Shown here piece by piece: positions 1 through 8,514 of a stretch of DNA of 32,645 nt (the stretch's first letter is position 1; each line of letters opens with the position of its first letter). Where the stretch lies: the NCBI GenBank assembly GCA_024644945.1, contig JAHEGU010000004.1, forward strand, positions 1 to 32,645, given 5' to 3'. The stretch comes from Gammaproteobacteria bacterium. Its GTDB lineage: Bacteria > Pseudomonadota > Gammaproteobacteria > Arenicellales > Poriferihabitantaceae. Made by a program: the position numbers and the translations under genes. The notes beneath the pieces are model-generated. The model worked only from the letters and a program-made list of their open reading frames with translations, had not been told where the DNA came from and searched no databases.

Positions 1-2
1 CC

Positions 3-182
3 GACATTGAAAAGGACGCGGAGATCACTTACGACTATTCGACCTATACTTTTTGTGAGCAAGACGTATTTGACTGTTTCTGCGACTATGCAAACTGCAG
101 AGAAGTCATTAGTGCGTTCTCAACCTTGCCGAAAACGCTGCAGGAAAAATATATGAAGCTCGGCGTTACCTGGACTGGTTAA
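3..182 (+). CDS. SET-domain protein, C-terminal fragment
   Basis: The reading frame is open from the left edge and ends at a TAA at 180-182, so only the last 59 residues are visible. They begin with the end of a SET domain: the stretch EITYDYS corresponds to the conserved ExxxDY region that closes the lysine-methyltransferase active site. A post-SET-like cysteine cluster follows, CFCDYANCR, of the CxCx4C type that usually binds zinc. SET-family proteins transfer methyl groups from S-adenosylmethionine to lysine side chains; bacterial members are scattered and mostly uncharacterised. The substrate cannot be judged from this fragment. About 25 residues follow the cysteine cluster. The family call rests on two short motifs and is fairly secure; the function is inference. 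Confidence 0.72.
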   Translation, partial: DIEKDAEITYDYSTYTFCEQDVFDCFCDYANCREVISAFSTLPKTLQEKYMKLGVTWTG

Positions 183-732
183 TTCTGTTGCACGGCAGCT
201 TTTTCAATGTCAGGCTTAATCGAGCCCCAAATTGTAAATCGAAAGATCAGACGCCAGCTTATACATTTTCAAACAATCCGTGGTGACCACTGTTGTTTGT
301 CGAATTACCAGATGCCGGTCAATCCGGGTGCCTGAAATTCCTCTTTTGCAGAAAATACAGAATCTGCCCGATTACACCCGTAAACAGCATGATAAAGCTG
401 TAGCCATCAGGTATAACCAGAATATCCTGAATTTCTTCTAGCTTTGCGCTATGAACTGAGACTTTGTCATCGCAGTCCCAGCGTTTGCTCAGATAGGACC
501 TCAACATCGGCTCCATTCGAAGGATATCCATGGTTCAAGAGTTCGTAACCGACTTCTGGTAATGCATCCGCGATCCATGACATCGGCAATTCAGTTCACC
601 TCATTTCATGCGAAAGTAAGGCAAATTCGTTGGGTCTGGCCGCTGCTGTCAGTCACAATAAAAGAATTCCGGTACAGAATTATCTGAAGCGGATGTTCAT
701 GAACAGGTTCAAGCGGATAGAATCTCCATACT
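183..732. other. intergenic gap with no convincing gene
   Basis: These 550 bases separate the SET-domain gene from lpxK. I found no RNA gene, clear terminator or strong promoter. The longest minus-strand reading frame (319-531, 70 codons, ATG start) has no Shine-Dalgarno sequence and no recognisable family; it has one hydrophobic stretch in its second half and could be a small hypothetical protein, but I do not support it as a gene. A plus-strand frame at 630-917 overlaps lpxK by 185 bases and looks spurious. The lpxK promoter presumably lies here. A poor TTGGGT / CACAAT pair with an 18-base spacer around 630-659 is the best I can see. Confidence 0.5.
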
Positions 733-1761
733 TTGCACGCATCCCGCTCAATCATCCTTCAACTACAGCGTGGCTGGCAACAGCCGGGCTGGTTGAACCG
801 TCTCGTATTACCAGTGAGCTGGGTCTATGGGGGCTTGATGTGGTTGCGCAGACTGTTTTACCGCTGGGGGCTGATGCGCCAGAATCGATTATCGGTACCA
901 CTTATCGTTGTTGGTAATCTGAGTGTGGGCGGCACTGGTAAAACACCTGTAGTAATTGCATTAGTTCAGCACCTGCGCGAAAGTGGATGGACGCCCGGCA
1001 TCATTGCGCGTGGGTATGGTGGCAATTCTTCTTTTTGGCCACGGCTGCTGGAGAATGTCGATAAACCTTATGAAGTGGGCGATGAGCCGCTGATGATTCA
1101 AAAACGAACGGGAGGGCCAGTGGCGGTAGGTCCTAACAGGCTAAATAGTGCCCGATTATTAATCGATCAATTAGGATGCGATATTGTGGTGAGCGATGAT
1201 GGCTTTCAGCATCTTGCCCTGGCAAGAGATATTGATATCGTTGTGGTTGATGGGGAGCGTCGACTTGGTAACGGTTGGTGCCTGCCTGCTGGGCCATTGC
1301 GTGAATTCAAATCTGTTTTGCGTTGGGCGGACATGCTGGTCGTGAATTCACCGCTGGAAAACGCACATCGGGGAGAGCATGAGATGCAGATTGACTACGG
1401 CAGACTGCATCGGCTCGGTGCGGAGCACACGACCATGGCGCTAACCGAGCTATCTGGGAGCCGGGTGCACGCCGTGGCGGCGCTGGGAAATCCGGATCGA
1501 TTTTTCAGTGCCCTTGAACGCGCCGGCCTTGAGGTAATACCGCACCAGTTTCCCGACCATCATGCCTATACCCAAAATGAGTTTGAATTCCTGTCAAGCA
1601 AGGATATTCTAATCATGACTGAAAAAGACGCAGTTAAGTGCACTCACCTCAAAATCAATGGATGTATCTGGGTGTTGCCGATTCAAGCACAGCTGAAGGA
1701 TTCGTTTTACGCAACCCTGGAGTCGAGACTACCGTCGCGTTTGGTTAACCGTGAGAATTGA
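733..1761 (+). CDS. lpxK: Tetraacyldisaccharide 4'-kinase (lipid A)
   Basis: LpxK phosphorylates the 4' position of the tetraacylated disaccharide 1-phosphate to make lipid IVA, at the inner face of the inner membrane. The 342-residue product has the family's N-terminal membrane-associated helix region, the P-loop GNLSVGGTGKTP at residues 61-72, the motif DDGFQH at 155-160, GDEP at 116-119 and the late MTEKDAVKC motif. The length fits the family (about 330). The frame is closed upstream by a TAG at 718-720 and the only usable start is the TTG at 733, with a weak upstream GGA. The stop overlaps the sequence just before kdsB, so the two are probably co-transcribed. The flippase gene msbA, the usual upstream partner, is absent. 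Confidence 0.95.
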   Translation: MHASRSIILQLQRGWQQPGWLNRLVLPVSWVYGGLMWLRRLFYRWGLMRQNRLSVPLIVVGNLSVGGTGKTPVVIALVQHLRESGWTPGIIARGYGGNSSFWPRLLENVDKPYEVGDEPLMIQKRTGGPVAVGPNRLNSARLLIDQLGCDIVVSDDGFQHLALARDIDIVVVDGERRLGNGWCLPAGPLREFKSVLRWADMLVVNSPLENAHRGEHEMQIDYGRLHRLGAEHTTMALTELSGSRVHAVAALGNPDRFFSALERAGLEVIPHQFPDHHAYTQNEFEFLSSKDILIMTEKDAVKCTHLKINGCIWVLPIQAQLKDSFYATLESRLPSRLVNREN

Positions 1762-1766
1762 ATTCA

Positions 1767-2540
1767 ATGACTGAATTTCATATTGTAATTCCTGCTCGAT
1801 ACACCTCAAGTCGACTACCTGGTAAGCCACTTCTGGATATTGTTGGCAAGACAATGATTGAGCGCGTTGTGGAGACGGCGAAGCAGAGCGGTGCAAGATC
1901 AGTGACCGTGGCCACGGATGATCAAAGGATCGCTTCGGCAGTCACGGCGTTTGGTGGAGACGCGATCATGACTTCATCTGACCATCAAACTGGCAGCGAT
2001 CGTATTGCTGAAGCATGTAGGTTATTGGGTTTCGGTGATGCTGACGTGATTGTGAATGTGCAGGGGGACGAGCCAATGATGCCACCAGCGATCATAGACC
2101 AGGTTGCAACACTGTTAGAGACCCATCCACATGCATCTATCGCAACCCTCTCCACGCCCCTCGACAATCAACACCAATTGCAAGACCCCGCGCTGGTCAA
2201 GGTCGTGACTGACCATCAGGACCTGGCGCTATATTTTAGCCGTGCGCCGATACCATGGATGCGGGCCGACAATTCCTCCAATCTGGCAGAGCAAGGATAT
2301 ACCGTGGCTCAGAGGCACCTCGGTATTTACGCATATTGCAGTGGATACATCCGTGAATTCGCAGCACGTAGCCCTTGCAAGCTGGAACAGGTCGAATGTC
2401 TTGAGCAACTCCGTGCTTTGTGGTGCGGGGAATCTATTGTTTGTGCCGAGGCGACGGAAGTGCCGTTGCCCGGCGTGGACAATCAAGATGACCTTGATAG
2501 GGTGCGTGATCTGTTTAAGCGTATGGTAGATGAGCACTAA
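1767..2540 (+). CDS. kdsB: 3-deoxy-manno-octulosonate cytidylyltransferase
   Basis: KdsB activates the LPS sugar Kdo by joining it to CMP before transfer to lipid A. The N-terminus IPARYTSSRLPGKPL is the nucleotidyltransferase signature, NVQGDEP is the metal/nucleotide site, and the C-terminal half carries HLGIYAY and the LEQLRAL region typical of KdsB; total length is 257 residues. I chose the ATG at 1767. An in-frame TTG at 1758 that overlaps the lpxK stop would add only three residues, and known KdsB proteins begin close to the FxVxIPARY strand. It follows lpxK with a gap of five bases, so both steps of lipid A/Kdo assembly are likely made from one mRNA. Confidence 0.95.
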   Translation: MTEFHIVIPARYTSSRLPGKPLLDIVGKTMIERVVETAKQSGARSVTVATDDQRIASAVTAFGGDAIMTSSDHQTGSDRIAEACRLLGFGDADVIVNVQGDEPMMPPAIIDQVATLLETHPHASIATLSTPLDNQHQLQDPALVKVVTDHQDLALYFSRAPIPWMRADNSSNLAEQGYTVAQRHLGIYAYCSGYIREFAARSPCKLEQVECLEQLRALWCGESIVCAEATEVPLPGVDNQDDLDRVRDLFKRMVDEH

Positions 2541-2589
2541 ACCAAAGTACTTTATTTTCAAACTATTGACACCATAACCAACCTACTGC

Positions 2590-2618
2590 TGGACGTTTAA
2601 ATCCGGTGGGCATACAAT
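2590..2618 (+). promoter_or_regulatory. Putative sigma70 promoter for def-fmt-rsmB
   Basis: A -35-like TGGACG (2590-2595; four of six consensus bases) and a -10-like TACAAT (2613-2618; five of six) are separated by exactly 17 bases. They sit about 27 bases upstream of the def start, after the kdsB stop, and would give a short leader. A separate TTGACA at 2566-2571 has no matching -10 at the right distance. Confidence 0.55.
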
Positions 2619-2644
2619 TAATTTAAGTAAGACGTTAATTACAT

Positions 2645-3160
2645 ATGGCATTTCTTGACATATTGGTCTATCCCGATAAGCGGCTCAGGCAGCGCGCCGA
2701 GCCGGTGACGGTATTTGATGCTGAGCTGGAGAAGCTTGTCCAGGACATGGCAGAAACCATGTACGCAGCCCCTGGGATCGGGCTTGCTGCGATTCAGGTC
2801 AATGTGCTCAAGCGTGTGGTCGTGATGGATCTGTCGGAAGAAAAAAACGACCTTAAAGTGTTTATCAATCCGGAGATAACTCCTCTGGAAGGCACCCAAG
2901 AATTCGAGGAAGGTTGCCTCTCTGTACCCGGTGTATTTGCCTCAGTAGAGCGGGTCGAGCGTGTGCGAATCAACGCAATGGATGTTAAAGGGAATCCGTT
3001 TGAGCTTGAAACCGACGGACTATTGTCGGTATGTATTCAACATGAAGTTGATCACCTCAATGGGAAGGTTTTCGTTGATTACCTGTCAAGGATGAAGCAA
3101 GACCGTGTGCGCAAGAAGCTGCTGAAAGAGCAAAAGGAATCTGCGTCACAGGCAGCCTGA
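2645..3160 (+). CDS. def: Peptide deformylase
   Basis: Def removes the formyl group from the initiator methionine of new proteins in the cytoplasm. All three family motifs are present: motif 1 GIGLAAIQ (residues 44-51), motif 2 EGCLS (89-93, metal-ligand Cys91) and motif 3 HEVDH (133-137, two metal-ligand histidines and the catalytic glutamate). At 171 residues it matches type I enzymes. The ATG at 2645 gives the usual family N-terminus, with [10 protein letters not shown] near the start. It lies directly upstream of fmt, which performs the opposite reaction on the initiator tRNA. This pairing is standard in bacteria and supports both calls. Confidence 0.97.
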   Translation: MAFLDILVYPDKRLRQRAEPVTVFDAELEKLVQDMAETMYAAPGIGLAAIQVNVLKRVVVMDLSEEKNDLKVFINPEITPLEGTQEFEEGCLSVPGVFASVERVERVRINAMDVKGNPFELETDGLLSVCIQHEVDHLNGKVFVDYLSRMKQDRVRKKLLKEQKESASQAA

Positions 3161-3231
3161 TAAAAGACTCGACCTTTAGAATCCGCCGCGTCAACGCTAA
3201 TCGGACACTACCGTAATAGCTTAAGCTGCCC

Positions 3232-4176
3232 ATGAGAGTTGTGTTTGCCGGCACTCCGGTGTTTTCCCGCCCCACTTTGGATGCATTGGTGTCCCATCCC
3301 GCAGTTAATTTAGTTGCTGTATATACCCAGCCTGATCGTCCTGCTGGTCGCGGTAGAAAACTGATGGGCTCACCGATCAAACAACGCTCGGTAGAGCTTG
3401 GCCTAGAGGTGCATCAACCCGAATCATTTAAATCTGCAGAGTCAGTTGACACACTAAAATCGTTGCAGCCCGACCTTATGGTTGTCATGGCATATGGGCT
3501 CATATTGCCACAGGAGGTGTTGGATATTCCGCGTCTCGGGTGCGTGAATGTGCACGCCTCTTTGCTGCCACGCTGGCGTGGAGCGGCGCCGATACAGCGT
3601 GCGATCGAGGCCGGAGATCACGTAACGGGTATAACACTTATGCAGATGGAATCAGGTCTCGACACCGGCCCAATTCTAGCCATGGTAGAGGTCGTTATTG
3701 AAGAGGAAGATACCGGCGGCAGTTTGCATGACAAACTTTCTATGGCTGGTGGCCGTTTACTATCGGCTTCTCTGGATGCGATTCGGGAGCGGCGGTTGAT
3801 CGCCACTGCGCAACAATCAAATCAGGCGACCTACGCACACAAACTAACCAAAGCCGAAGCAAAAATCGATTGGAGTCAGTCCGCGCAATCGATCGCGCGA
3901 AAGGTGAGAGCGTTGAATCCATGGCCCGTCGCCTGCACAGTTTTTAAAGAAAAAGAACTGAAAGTGCTTGAATCAATTCCTGAGAAATTCGATATCAATG
4001 ACACGACACTTCTGGTGCCGGGAGAAATCATCGAAGTGAACAATAATGGAATACTTGTAGCCACAGGACAGGGTCAATTGCGCTTGCGGAGAGTGCAAAA
4101 AGCGGGGGGGAAACACATGGATGCGAAGTCTTTTGCGAATGGGGTAGTGCTGCAATCTGGAATGCTGTTTGGCTAA
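3232..4176 (+). CDS. fmt: Methionyl-tRNA formyltransferase
   Basis: Fmt formylates Met-tRNA(fMet) using 10-formyltetrahydrofolate. The 314-residue protein shows the N-terminal formyltransferase fold (RVVFAGTPVFS), the catalytic triad Asn106, His108 and Asp144 in NVHASLLP and SGLDTG, and the SLLPRWRGAAPIQ motif. A C-terminal OB-like domain begins near residue 205 with the family's KLTKAEAKIDW motif. The gene follows def by 71 bases with no visible terminator between them. Its last eight bases overlap the start of rsmB. Confidence 0.97.
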   Translation: MRVVFAGTPVFSRPTLDALVSHPAVNLVAVYTQPDRPAGRGRKLMGSPIKQRSVELGLEVHQPESFKSAESVDTLKSLQPDLMVVMAYGLILPQEVLDIPRLGCVNVHASLLPRWRGAAPIQRAIEAGDHVTGITLMQMESGLDTGPILAMVEVVIEEEDTGGSLHDKLSMAGGRLLSASLDAIRERRLIATAQQSNQATYAHKLTKAEAKIDWSQSAQSIARKVRALNPWPVACTVFKEKELKVLESIPEKFDINDTTLLVPGEIIEVNNNGILVATGQGQLRLRRVQKAGGKHMDAKSFANGVVLQSGMLFG

Positions 4177-5509
4177 ACCTAACCCAGAAAAAGATCGGAA
4201 ACGGACCAGTACCAGTATTCAGCTGGTAGCGGCTCGTGTACTGCGTGACGTTATTGATCAGGGTCGATCCTTGGATCGAACTCTCGAAGCTGAGACCGCT
4301 CGGCTGGATTTGAGTTTGAGGCCGGTATTGATGGAGTTAGCTTACGGAGGATGCCGCAAGTACTATTTTTTGGATGGATTTTTATCCAAATTACTGAGTA
4401 AACCGATCCGGAGAAAGGATCGAATGGTACATTTCCTGCTTGTCGTAGGCTTATACCAATTGGCGTATATGAGAATGCCTGATCATGCTGCGGTCGACGA
4501 AACCGTCAAGGCGCTTGCTGCCAGCAAGCAGTCTTGGGCTCGCGGTTTAGTAAACGGTGTATTGCGTGCCTATCTTAGGCAACGAGACGATCATTCCCTC
4601 GATAAACTCGAACTGGAGCTGCCCGCTTCGGCGTTGGTCTCTTTTCCTCCATTTCTGTTTGACGCGATTTATACGTGCTGGCCCGAGTATGCCGATAGCA
4701 TTCTCAAAACAAGTAATCACAAGCCTCCCATGACACTTCGGGTTAACCAGCAAAAAACCACACGCTTGGATTACCTTGCGTTACTGGCTGCGCGAAGCAT
4801 TGACGCAAATCCTACTGCAGAAAGTACAGTTGGGGTTATTCTGGACAATCCAGTCTCCGTTGACAGAGTGCCAATGTTTGCTGAGGGCTGGGTTTCGGTT
4901 CAAGATGAATCGGCCCAACTCTGTACAGAAGAGATGATTTTAGCTCCCGGACAAAGGGTGCTGGATGCCTGTGCCGCTCCAGGTGGTAAAACCTGTGCAG
5001 TACTCGAGGCCGAGCCTTCGGTAAAGCTAACCGCAGTGGACTTGCCGGAGCGAGTAGAGACAATTAGACAGAATCTGGCTCGGCTTGGGCTGCAGGCAGA
5101 GGTGCGTGACTCAGGCCTGGGAGAGTATGCGGATTGGTGGGATGGTAAACATTACGATCGAATCCTCATGGATGTGCCTTGCTCAGGGACTGGTGTAATC
5201 CGACGTCACCCGGATATCCGACACCGACGTCAGCAGGGCGATTTCGAACGGTTTTCTGCACAACAGCTTGATCTGCTTGAGGATGCATGGCCAATGCTGG
5301 CCAAAAGTGGCATGCTTTTATACGTGACATGTTCTATTATGCCGGCGGAGAACGACGAGGTGATCCGGCAATTCATTGGACGTCACAGCGATGCATCGGT
5401 TCAACAGGTAGATACCATGGTCGGCATTAACACCGAATATGGTCTCCAGCGGTTACCCGGCGTGCATTCCGGAGACGGTTTTTATTATTGTCGACTGAAT
5501 AAACTATAA
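4169..5509 (+). CDS. rsmB: 16S rRNA m5C967 methyltransferase
   Basis: RsmB (Sun/Fmu) methylates C967 of 16S rRNA. The 446-residue protein has an N-terminal NusB-like RNA-binding domain (about residues 15-155) and a C-terminal Rossmann methyltransferase domain. The latter includes the SAM-binding DACAAPGGKT, the motif DVPCSGTG with the releasing cysteine, and VTCSIMPAEN with the nucleophilic cysteine. The start is a TTG at 4169 inside the end of fmt; the eight-base overlap suggests translational coupling. Gene order def-fmt-rsmB is conserved in gammaproteobacteria. Confidence 0.96.
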   Translation: MAKPNPEKDRKRTSTSIQLVAARVLRDVIDQGRSLDRTLEAETARLDLSLRPVLMELAYGGCRKYYFLDGFLSKLLSKPIRRKDRMVHFLLVVGLYQLAYMRMPDHAAVDETVKALAASKQSWARGLVNGVLRAYLRQRDDHSLDKLELELPASALVSFPPFLFDAIYTCWPEYADSILKTSNHKPPMTLRVNQQKTTRLDYLALLAARSIDANPTAESTVGVILDNPVSVDRVPMFAEGWVSVQDESAQLCTEEMILAPGQRVLDACAAPGGKTCAVLEAEPSVKLTAVDLPERVETIRQNLARLGLQAEVRDSGLGEYADWWDGKHYDRILMDVPCSGTGVIRRHPDIRHRRQQGDFERFSAQQLDLLEDAWPMLAKSGMLLYVTCSIMPAENDEVIRQFIGRHSDASVQQVDTMVGINTEYGLQRLPGVHSGDGFYYCRLNKL

Positions 5510-5549
5510 TCGCGCAGCTTGACGCCGTCTATTACAGCATGCAATCACC

Positions 5550-6926
5550 ATGAAAATTATCATCCTGGGTGCCGGACAGGTGGGGGGGTCTATCGCAGAA
5601 ATTCTATCCCGAGAGAACAATGATATAACGTTAATAGATCACAAACGTTCTGTACTGGACGGCTTACAGGACAGAATGGATATTCGAACTATAGAAGGAG
5701 AAGCTTCATCGCCTGAAGTGTTAATTCAAGCAGGTATCGAAGATGTAGACCTGCTGCTTGCGGTCACTCACTCGGATGAGGTCAACATGGTGGCCTGCCA
5801 GGTCGCTCATACTTTATTCAATACCCCAACTAAAATGGCTCGGGTACGTTCACAGGACTATCTGATCCACGAAAAGCTATTTGGCGAACATAGTATACCG
5901 ATTGACAGCATTATTAGTCCGGAACAGATTGTCACCAACCAGATTAAGCGCCTGATTGAATACCCAGGGGCGCTGCAGGTAATCGATTTCGCAGGAGGGA
6001 AAATTCATCTTGTGGCGCTGCGTGCGTATTATGGCGGTGCCCTGGTCGGACAGCAGCTGAAAGAACTCAAAGACCATCTGCCATCTGTAAATACTCGTGT
6101 TGCTGCGATATATCGGCGTGACCGGGCCATTATTCCAACAGGCAATACAGTCATCGAGCCTGATGATGAGGTGTTCTTTATCTCCACCCAGGAGGATATT
6201 CGCAAGGTCATGCAAGAACTTAGAAGTATCGAAGAGGTGGGGAAACGGGTCATTATCGCAGGCGCCGGAAACATCGGCTTGCAGCTGGCAAGGTCGCTTG
6301 AGCATGCAAGTTATCAAGTAAAGCTGATTGAACGGGACGAAGAGCGTGCCAGGCTAGTGTCTGAGAAGCTCAAGAACTGTGTTGTGTTGCATGGTGACGC
6401 CGCTGACGAGGAACTGTTGCGTCAGGAAAACATCGATAATATGGAGCTTTTCTGCGCGTTGACCAACGCCGATGAGGCTAATATTCTTTCCGCGATGCTG
6501 GCCAAGCGACTGGGTGCGAGACGTGCGATGGCCATTGTGAATCGGTCGGCCTATGTTGATCTGATCGAGAGCAGCGTACTGGATATTGCCATTTCACCGC
6601 GCATGTCTACGGTTAGTGCGCTGCTCTCTAGAGTGCGGCGGGGTGACGTAGTGGCTGCACATTCGTTGCGCCGCGGAGTGGCCGAGGCAATCGAGGCGGT
6701 TGCCCATGGCGACCATAAAAACAGCAAGCTGGTTGGCCGACGATTAAAAGAGATTAAGTTACCCAAAGGGGCAACCATTGGGGCGATTCTAAGGGATGAC
6801 GAACTGGTGCAATTGGACAATGATGTAATCGTGCAGGAGCATGATCACATCATAATTTTCGTTATCGACAAGCGCCGAATTCCAGAAGTGGAAAAACTTT
6901 TTCAGGTCTCTGCCACCTTCTTCTAG
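5550..6926 (+). CDS. trkA: Trk potassium uptake regulatory protein TrkA
   Basis: TrkA is the cytoplasmic NAD(H)-binding gating subunit of the Trk K+ uptake system. The 458 residues form two tandem RCK units, each a Rossmann fold followed by a C-terminal TrkA-C domain. The glycine motifs are GAGQVGGSIA (7-16) and GAGNIGLQLA (238-247). The length equals the family norm. It follows rsmB by 40 bases and is followed by trkH after 11 bases, so the channel and its gate are encoded together. Confidence 0.97.
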   Translation: MKIIILGAGQVGGSIAEILSRENNDITLIDHKRSVLDGLQDRMDIRTIEGEASSPEVLIQAGIEDVDLLLAVTHSDEVNMVACQVAHTLFNTPTKMARVRSQDYLIHEKLFGEHSIPIDSIISPEQIVTNQIKRLIEYPGALQVIDFAGGKIHLVALRAYYGGALVGQQLKELKDHLPSVNTRVAAIYRRDRAIIPTGNTVIEPDDEVFFISTQEDIRKVMQELRSIEEVGKRVIIAGAGNIGLQLARSLEHASYQVKLIERDEERARLVSEKLKNCVVLHGDAADEELLRQENIDNMELFCALTNADEANILSAMLAKRLGARRAMAIVNRSAYVDLIESSVLDIAISPRMSTVSALLSRVRRGDVVAAHSLRRGVAEAIEAVAHGDHKNSKLVGRRLKEIKLPKGATIGAILRDDELVQLDNDVIVQEHDHIIIFVIDKRRIPEVEKLFQVSATFF

Positions 6927-6937
6927 ACCAGGAAATC

Positions 6938-8386
6938 ATGCGTACTACGGTGCTTAAATATCTCGGCGTATTGCTGGGATCATTCAGCATAACGATGCTG
7001 CCACCGATAGCCGTGTCGTGGTTGTCCGCTGACGGCCAGTTGCGGCCATTTATCAGCGCCTTTTTACTGACCTTGGGTCTCGGTTCGTTGCTTTGGTGGC
7101 CGCTGCGAAAAACTCCAGAGGAATTACGTTTCCGTGACGGCTTTCTCATCGTGGTTCTGTTCTGGACGGTGTTGTCGGCGGTCGGTGCGGTGCCGCTCTG
7201 GTTGTTAGAGTCTCCATCTTTGAGCCCCATTGACGCGCTATTCGAGTCCATGTCCGGGCTTAGCACTACCGGAGCGACTATTCTTACCAATATAGACGGG
7301 CTGCCGATTTCAATACTTTACTACAGGCAGCAGCTACAGTGGCTGGGTGGTATGGGGATTATTGTGCTGGCGGTGGCGGTAATGCCGATGCTGGGAATTG
7401 GCGGCATGCAGCTTTACCGCGCTGAAACCCCTGGCCCTATGAAAGACAGCCGGCTGGCACCTCGAATCGCCGAAACTGCAAAGAAACTCTGGTATGTTTA
7501 CGTGGCACTGACGTTGGCGTGTATGCTGAGTTACCGGATTGCCGGCATGAGCTGGTTTGACGCCCTTGGGCATGCCTTTTCGACGGTGGCGATCGGGGGG
7601 TTTTCTACCCACGATGCCAGTTTGTCATGGTTCGATAGCAGTGCAGTGAACATTGTGGCCGGGGTGTTTATGTTGTTGTCCGGATTCAACTTCGCTTTGC
7701 ACTATATGGCATTTCGCTCACGTCGAATACGGGCCTACCTGAATGATCCTGAGGCGCTTACCTACCTGGCACTGGTGTTTGTGGTTTCAGTATTGTGTGC
7801 CTTGGTTCTGTATCAGTCCACGTACTTCAACTCACTGCAAGATACGCTGGTTAACGGAGTCGTCCAGGCGATTTCTGTTGTGACCACCACTGGGTTTATC
7901 ACTTCTGAGTTTCACCTATGGCCATCTTTTCTGCCAATCATGCTGATTCTGGTGAGCACTGCAGGAGGTTGTGCCGGCTCCACAGCTGGAGGAATGAAAG
8001 TTATCAGAATGATCCTGCTGTTTAAACAGGGTGCACGTGAGACGTCCCGGCTGGTGCATCCTAACGCGATTATTCCGATCAAACTCGGCGGCAAACCCGT
8101 TTCAGATAACGTCATCAATGCGGTGTGGGGGTATTTGTCGCTGTATATGCTGAGTTACGTCATTCTACTGGTAAGTTTGCTTGCGACTGGCAGCGAGCCA
8201 GTTACGGCTTTTTCCGCCGTGACTGCTTGCTTGAACAATCTGGGGCCGGGTTTGGACGATGTGGCGCAGAATTACGCCGGGGTTACGGACGTTGGAAAGG
8301 GTATTTTGATCGTCGCAATGTTGCTGGGACGGCTTGAGCTGTTTACGCTGCTGGTGTTGTTTACCCCGGTGTTCTGGAGAAGTTAG
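6938..8386 (+). CDS. trkH: Trk potassium transporter membrane subunit TrkH
   Basis: TrkH/TrkG proteins form the K+-conducting pore in the inner membrane. The 482-residue product is strongly hydrophobic, with about ten membrane segments and the repeated pore-loop signatures of the family: MSGLSTTGATI near residue 105, STVAIGGFSTHD near 220, TTTGFITSEF near 315, and a fourth around ACLNNLGPGL near 430. It also has the family's internal STAGGCAGSTAGGMKV glycine-rich stretch. It is adjacent to trkA. The gene ends 128 bases before the converging tolC, with no clear terminator between them. Confidence 0.97.
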   Translation: MRTTVLKYLGVLLGSFSITMLPPIAVSWLSADGQLRPFISAFLLTLGLGSLLWWPLRKTPEELRFRDGFLIVVLFWTVLSAVGAVPLWLLESPSLSPIDALFESMSGLSTTGATILTNIDGLPISILYYRQQLQWLGGMGIIVLAVAVMPMLGIGGMQLYRAETPGPMKDSRLAPRIAETAKKLWYVYVALTLACMLSYRIAGMSWFDALGHAFSTVAIGGFSTHDASLSWFDSSAVNIVAGVFMLLSGFNFALHYMAFRSRRIRAYLNDPEALTYLALVFVVSVLCALVLYQSTYFNSLQDTLVNGVVQAISVVTTTGFITSEFHLWPSFLPIMLILVSTAGGCAGSTAGGMKVIRMILLFKQGARETSRLVHPNAIIPIKLGGKPVSDNVINAVWGYLSLYMLSYVILLVSLLATGSEPVTAFSAVTACLNNLGPGLDDVAQNYAGVTDVGKGILIVAMLLGRLELFTLLVLFTPVFWRS

Positions 8387-8514
8387 GCTGGTGTGGCGCC
8401 TGATAGGCGAAGCTCATCATGATTCATTTTTATCCGTTGGATGTAACCCCGGTTTTCTGTAAATCGTGAAAGGTGTTTGAGGTCGCAGAGCAAAATATCT
8501 CTGGTAGATCCGCT

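Noticed and set aside
319..531. A 70-codon minus-strand frame in the lpxK upstream gap
   Set aside because: No ribosome-binding site, family motif or operon partner; kept only as a possibility in the gap description.
630..917. A 95-codon frame overlapping the 5' part of lpxK
   Set aside because: It overlaps the well-conserved P-loop region of lpxK in another frame, has no recognisable motif, and lpxK needs no frameshift to be complete.
8397..8409. CGCCT/AGGCG hairpin after trkH as a terminator
   Set aside because: Five-base stem with a three-base loop and no T-run on either strand.
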